Shown here piece by piece: positions 5,047-5,894 of a DNA stretch of 5,894 bases. The position numbers and the translations under genes are program-made. Origin of the DNA: Desulfuromonas sp. SDB (lineage in GTDB: Bacteria; SDB-A); contig LKUE01000324.1 in assembly GCA_001412365.1 (NCBI GenBank), positions 1 to 5,894 of the forward strand. Direction: 5' to 3'. The notes below the pieces were generated by a model. That model did not search any database. It saw only the letters and a list, made by a program, of their open reading frames with translations, and was not told the DNA's origin. Each line of letters opens with the position of its first letter. Within the stretch, counting starts at the first letter, position 1.

Positions 5047-5894
5047 ATGATAAGCTGGATTAGAAGAGTAATAATTGTTTGGTCTGGTGAATTTACCAGT
5101 CTGATTTTATTATCCTATATACTGCCTAACTTTAAAATTACCCAGTGGTGGTATGCTCTGATCGCGGTAGTGGTAATCAGCCTGCTAAATGCAGTATTAA
5201 GACCTCTGCTGATCAAGCTGACCCTGCCCATTACCGTCTTTTCGCTGGGATTATTTTCTGTGGGACTAAATGCTCTGGTAATTTCCATAGCCGGTTATTT
5301 AATTCCGGGAATTGAAATCACCCACCCCCTCACTCCACTGGTAATCACCTTAGTGCTTTCCACAGTTAATACTCTTATTTGTAATCTTCTTTCTCTGGAT
5401 GATGAAAATCCCTTCTACCGGAATATTATTGTAAAATACAACCAAATTGTTAAATCCAAAAATAATTCAGGTAAACCCGGATTAATAATTCTAGAAATTG
5501 ACGGTTTAAGTTTTAAAAGTATCCGTAAAGCTATTGAACAAAATTACATGCCCAATGTCAGAAATTGGATCCACTGGGGAAGTCATAAGCTGATAAAATG
5601 GGACTGCGGAATTCCCTCCCAAACTTCTTCCAGTCAAGCCGGCATCTTATTCGGAGATAATTATGATATTCCCGGTTTCAGGTGGTATAACAAAAAAGAA
5701 AAAAGGCTGATTGTTTCCACCAACCCGTTAAATGCTGCTGAAATTGAACAAAAAATATTTAATAATCAGGGATTGCTTGCAGATAACGGATCGGGATTTT
5801 GTAATATGTTTTCCGGGCAAGCTTCTAAAAATGTCCTTACCTTAAGCCGCATCAATGAACTGGGCAAAGGCTTTCAAAAAAATATGGATTACTT
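5047..5894 (+). CDS. Membrane protein: Phage_holin_4_2-type domain fused to type I phosphodiesterase/alkaline-phosphatase-like domain, 3' end cut off
   Basis: 282 complete codons are visible, open to the right edge. Residues 1-115 hold about four hydrophobic segments (near 8-28, 34-55, 60-86 and 96-115), with NAVLRPLL and LPITVFSLGLF, the hallmark of the small 4-TM 'phage holin' family (PF04020). A soluble domain starts at about residue 143. LIILEIDGL contains the probable first metal ligand Asp152, and PSQTSSSQAG (190-199) carries the candidate nucleophile Thr193. Next come PGFRWYNK (210-217) and GLLADNGSG. This combination is known in bacterial proteins annotated as 'phage holin family protein' with a phosphodiesterase/nucleotide-pyrophosphatase-like domain. 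The natural substrate is not established, though a phospho-ester at the envelope is likely. The name does not imply a prophage or lysis role, and no phage genes are near. An in-frame TAA at 5035-5037 rules out an upstream start; no ribosome binding site precedes the ATG. The remaining catalytic metal ligands lie beyond the window. Confidence 0.85.
   Translation, partial: MISWIRRVIIVWSGEFTSLILLSYILPNFKITQWWYALIAVVVISLLNAVLRPLLIKLTLPITVFSLGLFSVGLNALVISIAGYLIPGIEITHPLTPLVITLVLSTVNTLICNLLSLDDENPFYRNIIVKYNQIVKSKNNSGKPGLIILEIDGLSFKSIRKAIEQNYMPNVRNWIHWGSHKLIKWDCGIPSQTSSSQAGILFGDNYDIPGFRWYNKKEKRLIVSTNPLNAAEIEQKIFNNQGLLADNGSGFCNMFSGQASKNVLTLSRINELGKGFQKNMDY

Noticed and set aside
5047-5400. Prophage lysis gene (holin)
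   Set aside because: The 4-TM domain is continuous with a phosphodiesterase-like domain and there are no phage genes nearby; this is a cellular membrane protein family despite the domain name.

Overview
The window is AT-rich and gene-dense. It has three genes on the minus strand (one cut by the left edge) and one on the plus strand (cut by the right edge). The strong AAGGAG ribosome binding site at 4918-4923, the GTG and TTG starts, the Lys/Asn/Ile-rich proteins and a 4-TM 'phage holin' domain fused to a phosphodiesterase-like domain suggest a low-GC, Firmicutes-like bacterium. Halanaerobiales is one possibility. No rRNA or other marker gene is present, so the taxonomy is a low-confidence guess.

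Layout from right to left on the minus strand. A promoter in the 135-bp divergent intergenic region (4912-5046) reads into a small secreted protein of 194 aa (4327-4911) that carries an EF-hand-like loop near its C-terminus. After 54 bp with no visible terminator comes a 1337-aa protein (259-4272). It has two class III nucleotide cyclase domains, then a STAND/AAA-type P-loop NTPase, then a long array of tetratricopeptide repeats. This is the domain order of animal soluble adenylyl cyclase (sAC, ADCY10), and the motifs match closely in both cyclase halves. After a further 84 bp, rich in short repeats, a TTG-started reading frame (1-174) runs off the left edge. On the plus strand, a back-to-back promoter drives a membrane protein (5047 to the right end) with a Phage_holin_4_2-type domain followed by a type I phosphodiesterase/alkaline-phosphatase-like domain.

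The main item of interest is the sAC-like cyclase. Every catalytic residue of the one productive active site can be found (two metal Asp in C1; Lys, Thr, Asn and Arg in C2). The two C1 residues that hold bicarbonate in human sAC are replaced by His and Ser. The expected product is therefore cAMP, but the activating signal is probably not bicarbonate bound in the human manner. The secreted protein is likely co-transcribed with the cyclase; a functional link between them is inference only.

No mobile element, CRISPR array, tRNA or rRNA was seen, and there is no gene-free stretch longer than 300 bp.
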